Shown: positions 10,839 to 23,293, numbered from the stretch's first letter. The stretch is DNA of 64,000 nt from Manduca sexta (GCF_014839805.1 NC_051139.1:4526001-4590000); one strand, 5' to 3'. Notes: generated from the letters alone by a model not told the origin. A program made the numbers and translations.

Positions 10839-11236
10839 TTTTTTTTTTTATGGCAATTAGTGCCGATTTCGACAATTCTGCCAATGTCAAATGTGCGATG
10901 AGTACTCGTGAGTTTTAGCCTTTACATAAGGTATTGAATGCTTGCCTAAAATAATAAAAAAAAAAGAAATACACGGCAGTATTATAGTCATGGACTCTGA
11001 GACGTCAGTGTAACGGAGGTGCACGTGCAGTGTGCACCCCCTGTCCAAAACAAAACATAAAAAATAAGTCACTGAATAATGAGAACTATTGACCAGAAAC
11101 GTTTTATTATTGTTCAGCATATACAAAAATCCACACGGTTTTAATATTAAAAATATATTAATTTAATGATTATTAAGTGTAGTGTGTAAATGCAGATGCA
11201 CCTCTCTAAAAGTAATATTGGCAGCGACCATGTATA
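10839..11236. other. AT-rich with one GC-rich palindrome
   Basis: Holds the E-box palindrome at 11020-11029 in a short GC-rich patch and nothing else recognisable. Confidence 0.4.
11020..11029. promoter_or_regulatory. E-box palindrome
   Basis: TGCACGTGCA contains CACGTG, the site for bHLH-PAS and Myc-type factors. It lies inside a wider inverted repeat (GGTGCAC ... GTGCACC). Motif-only evidence. Confidence 0.22.
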
Positions 11237-11350
11237 TATTGATTATAAATGCGAAAATTTGTTACATGTTTGATTGTAACAAGTAAATAGGAAACAGTTG
11301 AACGAATTTGAAATTTGATAGATATACCTATCTCCTAAAAGATCTATTAT
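11237..11350 (-). repeat. Decayed RTE-like repeat
   Basis: ATTATAAATGCGAAAATTTG followed by GTTGAACGAATTTGAAATTTG and TATTATCCCGG matches the end and interior of the RTE-like family. Strongly diverged. Confidence 0.5.
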
Positions 11351-11486
11351 CCCGGATTAATTTATCTCCTAAAAGTGCGGGTAAAATAAGCATAATATAT
11401 TTTATTTACTCACGATAAAACTGAGTAAATAATATGTGATAATGAAACAAAGACTATGAGCGACTTTTACGGCTCATAATACAACT

Positions 11487-11559
11487 GGTTCCGTGGTGTA
11501 GTGGTTATCACATCTGCTTTACACGCAGAAGGCCGCCAGTTCGATCCTGACCGGAATCA
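11487..11559 (+). tRNA. tRNA-Val(UAC)
   Basis: A 73-nt cloverleaf. The anticodon arm is TCTGC-TTTACAC-GCAGA, anticodon UAC. The acceptor GGTTCCG pairs with CGGAATC with one G-U. The T stem GCCAG/CTGAC has one C-A mismatch. A box TGGTGTAGTGG and B box GTTCGATCC are intact. TTTTT follows two bases beyond the end. The mismatch makes it slightly non-standard but it is plausibly functional. A degraded second copy lies 84 bp downstream. Confidence 0.85.
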
Positions 11560-11561
11560 CA

Positions 11562-11566
11562 TTTTT
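11562..11566 (+). terminator. Pol III terminator of tRNA-Val
   Basis: TTTTT two bases after the discriminator A of the tRNA-Val gene. Confidence 0.7.
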
Positions 11567-11642
11567 GGATTTCTTTTTTTATAATTTCTGAATGAAATAA
11601 ACCTCACATCAGACCTTCAGTATTAACTTCTTCCTTATAAAT

Positions 11643-11715
11643 GGTTCCATGGTGTAGTGGTTATCACATCTGCTTTACACGTAGAAGGCCGCCAGTTCGA
11701 GCCAGGCCGGAATCA
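11643..11715 (+). tRNA. tRNA-Val(UAC), degraded tandem copy
   Basis: The first 50 bases closely match the upstream tRNA-Val, with the same anticodon UAC. The acceptor stem has an A-C mismatch (GGTTCCA against CGGAATC). The T stem GCCAG/CAGGC has an A-A mismatch, the anticodon stem has an added G-U wobble, and the T loop reads TTCGAGC. The nearest T-run is about 20 bp downstream. Likely a tRNA pseudogene or poorly expressed duplicate. Confidence 0.6.
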
Positions 11716-13977
11716 TATTAATTATTATTGCTGTTTTAAATATATTAGTAAACTTAACAAGATGAGAACAATAAATCAATCATAAAATCTAAATATAATT
11801 CAAAGATCTTACAAAAGTATTTTCTACAACTTTAACAATAAACCTATTGTTATTACATCACATTGCAAATTGTAATAAGAAGCAACTATCACATCTTTTG
11901 AACAAACAAACTTTTGTTACAAATCAAACAGATCTTAATAGAAATTTTGGATTACTTCTTTATAATGGATTTTAAAAGTGAATGCCTTTATAGAATTATC
12001 ATAAAAGAGTATTATACAATGAATTTGAGACGCGGAAAGAAAACGTTTATAACGATAAAATCAACATTCACATTACAATATTTTAAAAGAAAAAATATTT
12101 TTTTTCTTTTCGTTCCACATTTTATTAAGCCGAGAGAATGTTTTCAGAACAGCATAATTTTAAACTATTGTAAATGATTTCATTCCAACTATATTCCATA
12201 TTATACCTTATTACAATTGTAAAATGTTTTTGTCAGCAATATTGCGATATTAAAAAGTGTTTAATGAAATGTATTATATGAATAACTATAATGCATGAAG
12301 GCGAAACAAATTAATTTATACGTAACATGAAATAATATGAATACTTATCGAATCCATTTACAAACTGTATAAATATTTCTTTTTTAAAAACCGGAGGAGA
12401 TTCTTAATTCGATACGTGTATTTTTATTAGACCACGCGTAACTGTTTACAGATTCGACCAATTTTGATAATTCTTTTTTAATGGATAGGGTATACTACGA
12501 AGTTAGGCCCCGTATGGACCGAAAAATTATACAATTTTTTTTATTAAATAATACATCTATCTGGTAAATTCACATTAATCTAACGCGCGAATTGCCAAGC
12601 CCGATAAGTTAAAATAATCATAAAATTTTTAAATTTTCCAATTTTCTTAATTTTTCTTTCCATAAGAAACACTATAAAATATAACAAAATAATAAAAAAT
12701 ATGAAAATTAAGTTGTTCTCAAGTTGTATCGTGACGAAGGGAAATAGAGATTAATTTTTATATAGAGACCTCTCTGCATGATATATTAGTACACTCATTT
12801 ACAAAGAATTTTGATTATTTTAATCAAATAAACACTTCAAATTAAGTCCACACACATGCGGATATTACGTATCTTTCATATTTATCACAACTATTTCTTA
12901 ATAAAATGAATTACATAATCATGAGTTTGGACAATATGCACTACATTCAGAATATAATATTCCTCTGTTTGCGAAATACAATTACAATGTACAACAGTTA
13001 TGTAATCCATATTTTTATTAAAAGACTTATTGTTGGTGCATTTGTTCAATAATATTTTGAGAGAGTATCAACTCTCTTATCTATCTTACGTCTTATGAAG
13101 GAAACAATAATAATCTATTTGATTAACCATTTTACTACTTTACCCCGAAAAAACATAGATACTAAATTAATTTCTTAACTAGCTAAAGCATGTGTTTCTT
13201 AAATCAAAGCTTCCCTGAAATAAAATTCACTACACTTTTTTGGATTAACAAATAGCCTATAATATGTTAATCCTGTTAAGGTTGCATGGCAAACACAAAG
13301 TCTCTTTATATTATATCAACATTTTATTATTTGAATTGTTGAAATTAGAATCATTAATAATATCCAGCTATTACCGAATTCTATGTATCTTATTCTGATT
13401 GTGTTTTGACGTACAAAGGTATACTAATAAAAAATTGTATTTTAAAAAATCTAGCTTGCTTTCACTCTCTAAACGCTCTAATTCTGCTCTCATAGAAGTT
13501 CGAGGCTAAATATGTAAATTGCATCGATATAAACTTAGCTGTTTAGATCAAACTTTACGGCACGCAAACATCATCACAACTTTTCATAATTGTATTAAAT
13601 TATATTTAATAATATCTATTACACCATAATCTTAGCATGCACTCTATCAATAAAAAAATAAAGTTCACATTTCAATTAAAAATCATAATCAACCTAAACT
13701 AAAAATTATGCAAAACTAATTCAGACATTGTAATAAAACGTAGCTCATCTGAGGTAACAGTTCCGCTCTAATTGTCATCGGATTGAATCCGCGGTGTATC
13801 GACTACACCTGGGGAATTAATGTGGTGAAAGTTCTGATGGTGGGTGAATACTAATGGTATCCTGTACCATCTAAACGTTACGTAATGGTATTTAGGCCGC
13901 TGTATGTTGCGTTATATAGAGTATATTGCACAAAACAATCAGCGAAGTTGGACTTTTTCTGAAGTAATTATCTTCAT
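11716..13977. other. AT-rich, nothing recognised
   Basis: Over 2 kb of very AT-rich DNA. An 87-codon frame at 11914-12177 is low-complexity and not credible as a gene. Confidence 0.45.
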
Positions 13978-14215
13978 ACCTTTTATCCTCGAACGGGTCG
14001 GCAGAGGCATTACTGGGGTACCCACTTTCCGCTGTGTGTATTTCGTCCTATGATGTGATAGGGGGTGAGCCTCTGGCCATATTGAATACAAATAGCAGAT
14101 TTCGGGCTGATACTAAGTAGAATAATCCAATATCACTGCCCGTTCCGGGCATCGAAACACGAGACTACTAACTAGGAACTATCATACAACTACGCTACCT
14201 AGGCAGTCCGTCAGA
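13978..14215 (-). repeat. tRNA-derived SINE, diverged copy
   Basis: Reverse-oriented match to the SINE at 18613: tail GGGTACCCACTTTCCGC, ATGATGTGATAGGGGGTGAG, GGGCTGATACTAAG and head ACTACGCTACCTAGGCAGTC. The B-box region is degraded. Confidence 0.8.
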
Positions 14216-14266
14216 ACATTATCTTGATAAAAAAATTGTAATAATAAAATAATTTTATATTAGTAC

Positions 14267-14420
14267 TAGACTGTGCTCATCGCTTCACCTGCGTAAAAAA
14301 GCTATCCCGGTACAACAGTCTCGCGAATTTCTGGAATCAAAATATCCCATACGACCATTGTCTATCTATGTGCTAATTTTCAACCAAATCATTTCCGCGG
14401 TCTTTGCGCTTATTTCTAAC
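14267..14420 (+). repeat. Decayed RTE-like repeat
   Basis: GCTCATCGCTTCACCTGCGT is a mutated version of the family's GC-rich end. AAGCTATCCCGG and a CAACCAAATCATTTCCGCGG stretch follow in the expected order. Confidence 0.55.
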
Positions 14421-15004
14421 AAACGCCCAAATACCTTCACAAAATATATCGTGTTTAAGATTATCTGAATTCTATGAATGAAATCCGATTACACATAATG
14501 CATTTGAAATAGCAATTGAACCCTACGCATTTGGCAAACTATCATATATCAAAGCTATTTGCATACGTTTATGTGAATGGAAACACAGACATTCATCAAT
14601 AAACCTGAATAGTATTCTGATTCACAATTACAAGCGATTGTTTAACTTTACAATTCAGAAGGTAGAGAGATTAAAGCTCCGCGCAAACGCTATCAACTTC
14701 TGATATGAAACGGATAATTACTGTTTCAGTAACTTTAACAGTAGCAGTCTGACTTATAAACTTGTTTTAATGCTAAGAGATGCTTAACAATTGCTTAAAT
14801 AGCTGTCAAAAACATCACCGGTTTCCTAAAGTAAAACTTATTGAAAGGCAAGATGGCGGGTTTTGAGTTACAGCTGATCGAGTAAATTTGTGTTTTAACT
14901 AAGCATAGCTTTGCGATTTTTTTGTAAGTAAGACTGTATATATCAGTGTAGCATTGTTCACGAAAAACGACGTCTCTGTGACAATATTGTTTTCTTTTTT
15001 TCTT
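14421..15004. other. AT-rich, nothing recognised
   Basis: No supported gene, RNA or repeat. Confidence 0.45.
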
Positions 15005-15115
15005 CTTTTGAAAATATAGAGGCAAACGAGCATACGGTCCACCTTATGGTAAAAGATCACCGCCTGACACCAACAATACCAGATGGCATATGTTGCCGGC
15101 CTTTTAGGTATACTA
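15005..15115 (+). repeat. Short interspersed repeat, CGAGCATACGG type
   Basis: GGCAAACGAGCATACGGTCC, ACCTTATGGTAAAAGATCAC and CCGGCCTTTTAGG resemble a repeat common in moths and butterflies (from memory). It is related in style to the family E tail but not collinear with it. Single copy here. Confidence 0.45.
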
Positions 15116-15766
15116 TCTATTCTTTTATATTGTCTTGTTGTAATAAATAAAATACGATGTATAATAATTGCTAGTTATCATAAAAGAGATTATTATAAAA
15201 GAAGTCATTTTGACAGACTATAGCGCAGCATGAAGTTTGGTTTCACGAGATTTATGACTACATTCCAATATCTCTGATGTCAAATTCATCATACATTTCG
15301 TGCCCAAATCCTTCTACCAACGAATCAATAGATTTTTGAAATGGCGATCTGATTTTATAGCCGCTTTTTGTTTTGTATCTGCTATTATTGGCAGCCATAA
15401 TATAAAAGAAGAAGAAGAACGATTCAATAAACGTAGCGTGTATAAATAAATCCAAATCAAAATATCCAACGTTATTAGTTCTATAATGTATATTAGAAAA
15501 TAAATAGAACGCGCCGTCTTAATTGCAAAGAGAAATCATCTAAACTAATGCATTAAAAGTAAACAATACGAAATTGTATAACATTACATAAGTAATATAA
15601 ATAAGTTACGTTGTGTAATAAACTATTTTAATTAACCTAGTTAACATTAGTTAAATTCATAATATAAATGTTATTACTCTGGATATTAACTTGTATAATG
15701 ACGTTGATAAGTTTGAGGTAATTAAGTGTTGAGAAATATCATTAAACATGGATATTATGTTTATCA
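15116..15766. other. AT-rich, nothing recognised
   Basis: A minus-strand frame at 15258-15455 has no recognisable domain. Confidence 0.4.
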
Positions 15767-15834
15767 GCCCTATTGGTTTAGTGGAAGCGCAGTTCGTGAA
15801 CCGTGAACTTGTAAGTTCAGTTCCCGGAGCGGAC
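15767..15834 (+). other. tRNA-like relic
   Basis: Has an A-box-like TGGTTTAGTGG and a B-box-like GTTCAGTTCCC at tRNA-like spacing. The acceptor arms and T stem do not pair, and the AGTTC/GAACT arm leaves a nine-base loop without a usable anticodon. Best read as a tRNA pseudogene or the head of a tRNA-derived SINE. Confidence 0.4.
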
Positions 15835-17558
15835 AATAATTGAACTTTGTATTATATAACATACGTGAGATGCCCTAAAGAATGTTATTTTTAAAATAGT
15901 GTCTTCTCTTCTTTTTTCGAATCAAATTATTTTGCACAAGACAATTTGAAAATATTTTTTAAAGTTTTTTACAGAATGATCTGACAATATTTTTAATGAT
16001 ACAATTAATTGATTTATTGATAACACATTTTTATAGATTACAATATCTAAATTTAAGTATATTCAAGTGTAAACACATCAAGCAATTGCGTCATCAGTAA
16101 TACGTTATTACCAACTGTCACTGACCGAACGCGAGAGCTACTTTTTCATTACAACCATCAGTTTTTCTAAGCAAATATTTCTCAACTAATATGGTAAAAG
16201 CACCACTTAAATCCTAGACCCGAGCTGTATTCCTAATATTTAGTTTTCTCTAGATATTTAGTTGCTTGAAGCGGTTGGGCAACACTGCGGACACCCTTTA
16301 ATTGGTTATCGCAAAATGCCAAGCGTTCAAGCGTTAGCGCACTCTAATACGTTACTCCCGTGCTGGTAGCCACAAATCTGTGCTAAAAGTGGACATTTAT
16401 GGCACGACAAATTCGCGCACGATGAATTTATTATATAGTAAAGATGTATTTAACTAGCCATAAACCGGTATTTTAAGGGTCAAACGGAATTATTAAAACT
16501 AAACTACTATTTTAACTTTTTTTATATGTTTAATTATTTTTTTTAACCTAGCGAATGTTATGGTTGGCTGTTTTGAAATTGCAATTAGTCTAGATGTTTT
16601 TTTATTAATGTTTTGTATGTAATATTGTTAATTTCATTGGTAATCCTTAATAAATAAAATTGAAAAAACAAAAAACAAAAAACTTATTTTATCCCAGATC
16701 CTATGTTGTGTATTATTTGTATATATAGCACAAGAAAGAAAATTAGTTCGGAGTAAAAAAATAACCCCAACATTATCGATAATATGCCTAGAAAAAACAG
16801 ATATTAACTGCGCGCAACCTTCAAGTTCCATCATATAATAAAATAGAGGGATAATCCAAGTAAATTACTTTTTCATGGTACTGACGACTGGCATGATGGT
16901 TCGATGCCTTTACTATACCTACTATAATCTATTCACATCCTCAACAAACAACTCTCTCTGTGCGGTCTTAAATGGCATACACTGTTATTGTAATCTTTTT
17001 ACTGAAGGTATAATTGTGAAATGGCCCGAAGTATCGCTAATGAAAGTTTAAGTACATTACGTATGCACAGTTGTTACAACACGATCGGTTGTTATAATAA
17101 CACCTAATTTTGTTTGTTACGTAACGTAGGCAATGCAGAAGTGTAACATGAGAAGCGTATCGTTTTGGCAGTGATTGGGTGACTTTTGAATATTTGCGAA
17201 GTAGGCTTCTCTGGTTTGGTACTACTAAATTGTCGGTTCCAGCAACCAAGCTGCATGATGCTAAGGAGTGAGAGGTCGTATAGGACAGAAGGCGTAAAGC
17301 TTTTTGACAAATATAAAATTACCTCTCTGAGAATAAGCGATTTTTAAAATTGGCTAATGGTCATTTAATTTAGGCATCTGTTAATATCTTAGATGGAAAA
17401 GCACCAACAAAGTTTTAACCTCCAGTTAAGGCTGCGGACTCATACTATGAAGAGTCTACAAACTCGGCTTTATCACTACTAAAACCGTTCTCAGCTATAG
17501 TTTTACTAAATTACTACCCAAAAACATAGTATCATAATACCAAACAATCAACGCCTAT
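15835..17558. other. AT-rich with weak GC patches
   Basis: A GC-richer patch at about 16265-16430 contains no frame I would defend. The rest is AT-rich with no recognised repeat. Confidence 0.4.
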
Positions 17559-17574
17559 CCGCGCCACCTGGCGG
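17559..17574 (-). promoter_or_regulatory. CTCF-like site
   Basis: On the minus strand CCGCCAGGTGGCGCGG closely matches the conserved CTCF core (CCAGGTGGCGC). It lies in a GC-rich island at 17555-17640. Inference from motif only; no occupancy data. Confidence 0.4.
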
Positions 17575-18130
17575 ACGCCATTAGTACCGCTGCGGGCGGT
17601 GCGCGTGCGGTCCAAACATATCGCTTCCGACGTAATCGTGTTACGAAACTATAGACACGACCTTTGAATAAAAGGAAGTTTATATCCATGCGTGGTTATT
17701 TGTATGGATACTTAAGTAATAGGGCCAGTTATGGAAGTATGAGAATGATTTAAAAATTTAAAAATAGAAATACTATCAACAACAAAACCTCGCAATACAT
17801 ATTATGGAGGAATAAGTTCTCTAACTGTAGTAATGATTCGGGCCCGTATCGCTAAAGTCCTAATGCTTATTATAATTATTGTAAAATAGTGATGTCAGTT
17901 CTTTGTATCGAAGAAATCTTAAGAAATTTATAGCATTCCTCTACTTTTTGTACCTCTATATATGATATAAAATAAAATGTATTGTAAGCTTTTACTATGT
18001 AAAATTGTCCTTACATAAAGTTTCAAAATTACCCATATAATTATGACTCAAAGCCTATTTATATTCATAGCTCTATTCTCGACACGGTATCGAAATTAAA
18101 TTCGCTCAGACGAGACGTCACGAGCCACGC
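17575..18130. other. GC island edge then AT-rich DNA
   Basis: The GC-rich patch ends near 17640. Beyond that nothing is recognised until the GC-rich motif at 18131. Confidence 0.4.
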
Positions 18131-18142
18131 TGCGCGTGCGCA
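18131..18142. promoter_or_regulatory. NRF1-like GC-rich motif
   Basis: TGCGCGTGCGCA differs from the NRF1 palindrome at one base and lies in a short CpG-rich patch (18105-18180) that also holds GACGTCA. It could mark a promoter. Confidence 0.25.
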
Positions 18143-18612
18143 GACCAGCACGTTTCCATAACCGCGTTCTAAAGTAGGCCGTTCTCTCAATACTATCTGT
18201 CTAGATTTACAACCAAGACGTGAGAAATTTACAATTGCAGATATGACCTAAGAATTTATGGCAAGGTTGTTAAGAGTTTTTCGCAATGATACAGTTTCGC
18301 GGGTCAAAGGTTTATTGTTTTTTGGAGTTCGTGTGCTCCAATAGCGCAGTGTACAAGGCTGAAACAAATCGTGAGACTTTTTCTTGATTATCATGATTTG
18401 ATTGTAGGCTCCCTACCCATATTCGGAAATAAAAAAGCGGTCTTTGTTAAAGCAATCATAAATCCATTTAGATATAGCGTGAAATGTGAAACGTGAATTG
18501 GCTATTGTCTGTTATGGCCGTATAATTGAACTATTACGCTCCATAATTAATATGGTTCTGCTTAAAAAATACCTATACGCCTAGCTATATCGAAAACACC
18601 TTAACCAAATAA

Positions 18613-18870
18613 CACACACACAATTCACGCATTTTATCCCCAAAGGGGTATGCAGAGGCGCAACCATGGTACCCACTTTTCGCCAAGTGTGTTCCGTCCC
18701 ATGATGTGATAGGGGGCGAGCCTATCGCCATATCGGGCACAAATTCCAGACTCCGGGCTGATACTGAGCAGAAAAACCCAAATATCACTTTGCCCGACCC
18801 GGTATTCGAACCCAGGACCTCAGAGCGCTGCCGTACCGCGCATACAGTACAACTACGCCACCGAGGCAGT
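18613..18870 (-). mobile_element. tRNA-derived SINE with 13-bp target duplications
   Basis: The best SINE copy in the window, 258 bp. On the minus strand the head reads GACTGCCTCGGTGGCGTAGT, followed by a B box in CTGGGTTCGAATACC. Then come GATATTTGGG, CTCAGTATCAGCCCGGAGTC, CCGATATGGCGATAGGCTCG and a (TG)n tail. CTTAACCAAATAA occurs on both sides (18600-18612 and 18871-18883): a perfect 13-bp target-site duplication, so insertion is fairly recent. Resembles the Metulj/HaSE type of lepidopteran SINEs (from memory). Open frames across it are by-products. Confidence 0.92.
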
Positions 18871-18899
18871 CTTAACCAAATAAGTTGTAAAAAATTCAA

Positions 18900-19130
18900 T
18901 TCCACCGACAAATTCTCGCCGCACCCTTATTCTGTAAACCGTTTCGTAACGTTAACTATTCGTACGCACGTTACGGTGAGCGCGTTCGACCTTGCTAGCG
19001 CCACCCCCGGCGGCGGCGAGAACTAATCGCCAATATGGCGCGTTTTCACCTTCGTTCGGTGACTTAGAACCCGGCCAATGGAAATGCATGCGAGGCCACT
19101 GTCGCTTTCACGGGCCAACTGTATCTAGAC
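18900..19130. promoter_or_regulatory. Candidate CpG-rich promoter or regulatory island
   Basis: The most GC-rich long patch here. It includes CCAATATGGCGCG (CCAAT plus YY1/Pho-like ATGGCG), a second GGCCAATGG CCAAT box, CpG-dense TTCGTACGCACGTTACGGTG, and a CTCF-like site. It lies next to the 18.6-kb SINE. No credible start codon or splice donor was found. A promoter or insulator is the simplest reading. Confidence 0.3.
18995..19013 (-). promoter_or_regulatory. CTCF-like site
   Basis: On the minus strand CCGCCGGGGGTGGCGCTAG contains GGTGGCGCTA, close to the insect CTCF core. Second such site within 1.5 kb. Confidence 0.28.
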
Positions 19131-19337
19131 TTAGTGCAATATAGAAAGTGTTACAGTTTTATTGTAATTGTTAAAAGTATTAAACGTTGCGTTATATTTT
19201 GCAAATTTTTCGATTGTTTCGTATACTCTACATATTCGAATGGCAAAATACAATACACTTGTGCATTTACATACAAATATATTTATTAATTGTACTGAAA
19301 CTAGCCAGCTTTCAAGGAAACTGATTTATAAATTATA

Positions 19338-19613
19338 TTAATTGGTGGTAGATCTCTCATATGCGAGAGTCCGCCTAGGTACCACCGCAATGTTATATTT
19401 CAGCCGCTAAACATTTTAATGACATTGTAGCCAGTGTAACTTCTGGACATAATAAGACTTAACATCTCATGTCTCAGGATGGCGAGAAGTGAAATACCAA
19501 ACAATACTTTTTAATTCAAGGTGTTGGGTGGTGTTTCTAGTTTATTGGCAGTCGTATCGCTATCAGGCGAACGGCAAGCTCGTCTCGTCATTCAAAGCAA
19601 TAAATAAATATAT
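19338..19613 (+). repeat. Interspersed repeat family E, long copy
   Basis: Collinear with 3868-4138 (GGTGGTAGATCTCTCATATG, GTACCACCGC, CATTGTAGCCAG, CTCAGGATGGCGAG, AAGGTGTTGGGTGGTGTTTC, GGCAGTCGTATCGC) and ends in an A-rich tail. Confidence 0.75.
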
Positions 19614-22600
19614 ATTTTATTTGTTCTGTCAAAGGTTACGTATTTGCTTTAAACTTATTACTTAAATTCTAATCTAGATCTAAGCATCTATTTTCCAAAC
19701 ATTTATATGCTACAAAAGCAGATGTCGGCGAACTCTATCGTGATTACTTAAGACCAATGTACCTATTAACCCGATATCATGAATAAAAATTTTGAATTTG
19801 AATTTGAATTAAAAAAACACCTTCATAAATACCTGAGCCGCATTACACAAAACATAATTGTTCATCGTTGTTCTCCGCCCACAAATTAGCTAAACAGTAT
19901 ATGGACACTGTTACCAAACATTTACGCTTGATTGAAACTTACATATTTCAATGTCGCAACGAATGTGAAACTTCGCGACATCGTTAACGGTATCAAATTA
20001 ACTGGCCCTAAGATTGCCGGAAGTTGCAAGTATCAGGTTGCTAGTTGTCAATGCATTAATTTGGCCTCTTTTGCTTAACAGACCTTTTTTGATGCAATGT
20101 ACAATACGTATGTGATTAAAGAATTAATGCATACATTTTAATAAGATGTAGATCTAAATAGAAAATATCAGTATAATTCTACAATTTGAAACATACTAGC
20201 AGCAGCAAGCCTATATTAACGAAAAGATCATTGCAAAATTATAATGCATTAATAAACTTCTAACTGAAACTTCGTAGACAGTTTCATTCCAAACGTGCTA
20301 TTGGAATTGCTCCGCACATAATTTTTTTTGTCGCAATGGTCATAGGCCCTAAACACCTTACATTTCATACACATATTACACACTAGATACTAAGAAACTG
20401 TCATTAAACTGGAATGGTAAAATTACGTCCAAGTTATACGAAGCGTTACATTATTTTATTCATGCTGTTTTTCTCATAATCCCTTTCCCACGGAAAGGTA
20501 AGAAAAATTACGATTCGCTTACGCCTTTTTGCATTATGTTGGTATTAGAGGGTTACCTCATCTTACACATTTGTGGTTCAAGTTATAAGCGCACGCTATG
20601 GAATGTGTTGAAATATATCAAAATAACTATTTCGTTTTACTACTAGAAATTACATATATAGTGTCAGTTTAAAGACTTATTTTAATAACAAATTGAACAC
20701 TCGTTTGTACAATATTTATATTTTTATTATTTCAATACAATGATATAAAAAAATCTTAACTAAATTTTACAATCACTTCTTAACTAAACAATTCATTTTT
20801 AAAATTAAATACTTGAAGCTTTTTAATAAAAAATACTCGGTCAAATCGCTGAATAAGGAAGTCGCTACGTTAAACAAGCTGCAATTGTTACACAAAATTA
20901 GTTTATATTTGTAACATTGAAAACAAATACCGGTCAAAATCTTTATATGGAACTAAATTCAGTGCAACCTTGTCATTTATGTGCTAATATTTAAATGCTA
21001 CATTTTTGCATGTTCGTACAAAGGCCATACTAAAGATATCCTACTAACGATAAAAATACATAAAAATAAAAATTTAAGTCACGAACAGTAATTTTTTTTA
21101 ATCCTCATCAAACACTGCTCATATTATTTAAGCTGAAAATTAACGTCAATCAAACATGACGATATTGTAGTTAAAATAGCATAAAAAAAAGAGGAACTCC
21201 AGGCTTTCTCGTTTTCATCAATAACGTTAACTAAAAATTAATATAACTGCTGAAAAAGGCTCCTATAACTTGCACCATGGCCTAAGGGTCAGTCCACAGG
21301 CCTATTACACGCGCCGCATTTGATACAGCTTGACCGCAAAATGCATTATTGAGGGCAACGCACCGCGACGTGACTATAGGCAGATGCAGGCGCATCTCCA
21401 CATCATTAGAATAAATTAGTTTCATTTATTCAAAAATAGAATTCTATTTGTTTTTTTTTTTGTGCCAGTGTGTTGTAATCTTGCTAATGTAATGAATTAG
21501 ATTCAGTGTTTGTTTTTATATGTTTGAAATAAACCTTAGTACCTTATTGGGTTTGGATTTATATGAGATTTGGTATAGAAAGGCACATATTTCATATCAT
21601 CCCGAGAAGGAATACATTGGAACTCGTATTTCGTGAAAGATATTTTATGCGAGTGGAATCCGCCTATATAATAAAATGTAAGATTTTTTTTTATTTATTT
21701 AAAATTATATCTAGTAAATGTATACAGGACTTAATGCCTAAAGCATCTTCTAACAATCAAACCTTGGGTGATTCAGAAATGAGACATTATTATCTAGCAT
21801 TTTTAACTTTGCTGTTTTTTTTAGTTTCTTGTTAACATTGCTTTGTACCTATTTCGATTACACGTTATTTGAAGAATTTGTATTTAAATTCTATGAATTC
21901 ATGATCATTAATATGGTATTATTGCCTGTTTAGCCTTAGTCTTTACATTATCCTATTTTCTAAGGGCATATGACCTTTGTAGTAAGAGTAATAACTATTA
22001 ACTTACAATCTAAATATATAAGAATATTTGTCAAAATAATTAAACGTAACGAAATAGTTTTTACGAAATTTTGTTATACATTTATTGTCAACATCTATTT
22101 TTTTTTTGTTTGCCTTGGTACATTCGATCTATCAAATAGTAAACAGTAATAATATATTAAGACAAACAAAAAAAAACAAAAATGAGACGGAAAAAAGCAT
22201 AACATTTCTTAAACACTATTTCGTTACGTAAATTTTAAGAAATACTCACATAAATTATAAATATAAATAAAGTTATAAAGTTTAAATGTTTATAAATGTT
22301 CAATACAAATGTTAGAAATAATGTTATAAAATGTTGTGTTAAAGGTGGTGCACCCGATCGCGACGGTTGTACGTAGTGCACTGTTTTAAATTAGTATGTG
22401 AGCATCAATAATCGATATGTGCAACGTTGGCACCAAAATGCGTCGCGTGTTCGCGTTTTACCATAACCGAACAATATAATATAAACTATTTGGTTAAAAT
22501 AATTTTGATATTAGTATGTGTGATGCACTACCCAAAGTTTTCCTATAGTTTAACATTAGATCACTGTTTAGTATTCCAAGCACAATTATATCGACTATGT

Positions 22601-23289
22601 GCCAAACCAAGCTAATATTTAAGGCTCTTAGGCAAATACCTAATGCGTTGTTGGAGGTATTCCGCGAATTATTTAATATTTTTACTTAATATTACCGTGA
22701 TTTGTATGTAACATAAAAATGTGTGCTTATTAGTTATTTTATATCGGAAACTGGATGATTCCCGCCGGCTTACCTTTCATAATTCATGTAATATCTGATT
22801 GTCATTAAAACGATTTGTAGACCTTATTCATGTATATTAGTACCTATAATATGTTTCGGGTTCCGTTTAGGAAAATTTCAACGTTTGCCACAGGAAACTA
22901 GCACTTTAAAATTTGAATTTTTTTCACTCAATTCCAGAGTGCTAGCGCTCTATGGAAAGGCTATTGGAGCCAAAATACATACTTACGCTACACTTTAAGA
23001 ATTACCATATTTTTATAATGTCTCTGTTACGCACTATAAAATTTATAATAAATTGTAACTATTAGTATCATTTCATATCTAACATACTCATCACATTATT
23101 TATAAAAAAAATTATAATAGGTAATTCATTAACACATACTAATATTATAAAAACCACACATCGTTATCCACAATAAGACTTCATTAAAGGACATTAATCT
23201 CCGATTAGGTACAAATGACGTAGTTGCTGTACGCAAAAACAAACACCATAAATAGCTAGCCCTATCAAACGATCGTTAGAAATAACACG
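19614..23289. other. AT-rich, nothing except one retroelement tail
   Basis: A GAATTT microsatellite-like tail at 19790-19812, after ATGAATAAAAATTT, looks like the 3' end of a degraded LINE. The remaining 3.4 kb holds no gene or shared repeat that I can support. Confidence 0.4.
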
Positions 23290-23293
23290 TAGA

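Noticed and set aside
18585..19026. Open frames of over 100 codons on both strands
   Set aside because: Both run through the SINE and its flanks and are explained by its GC-rich sequence.
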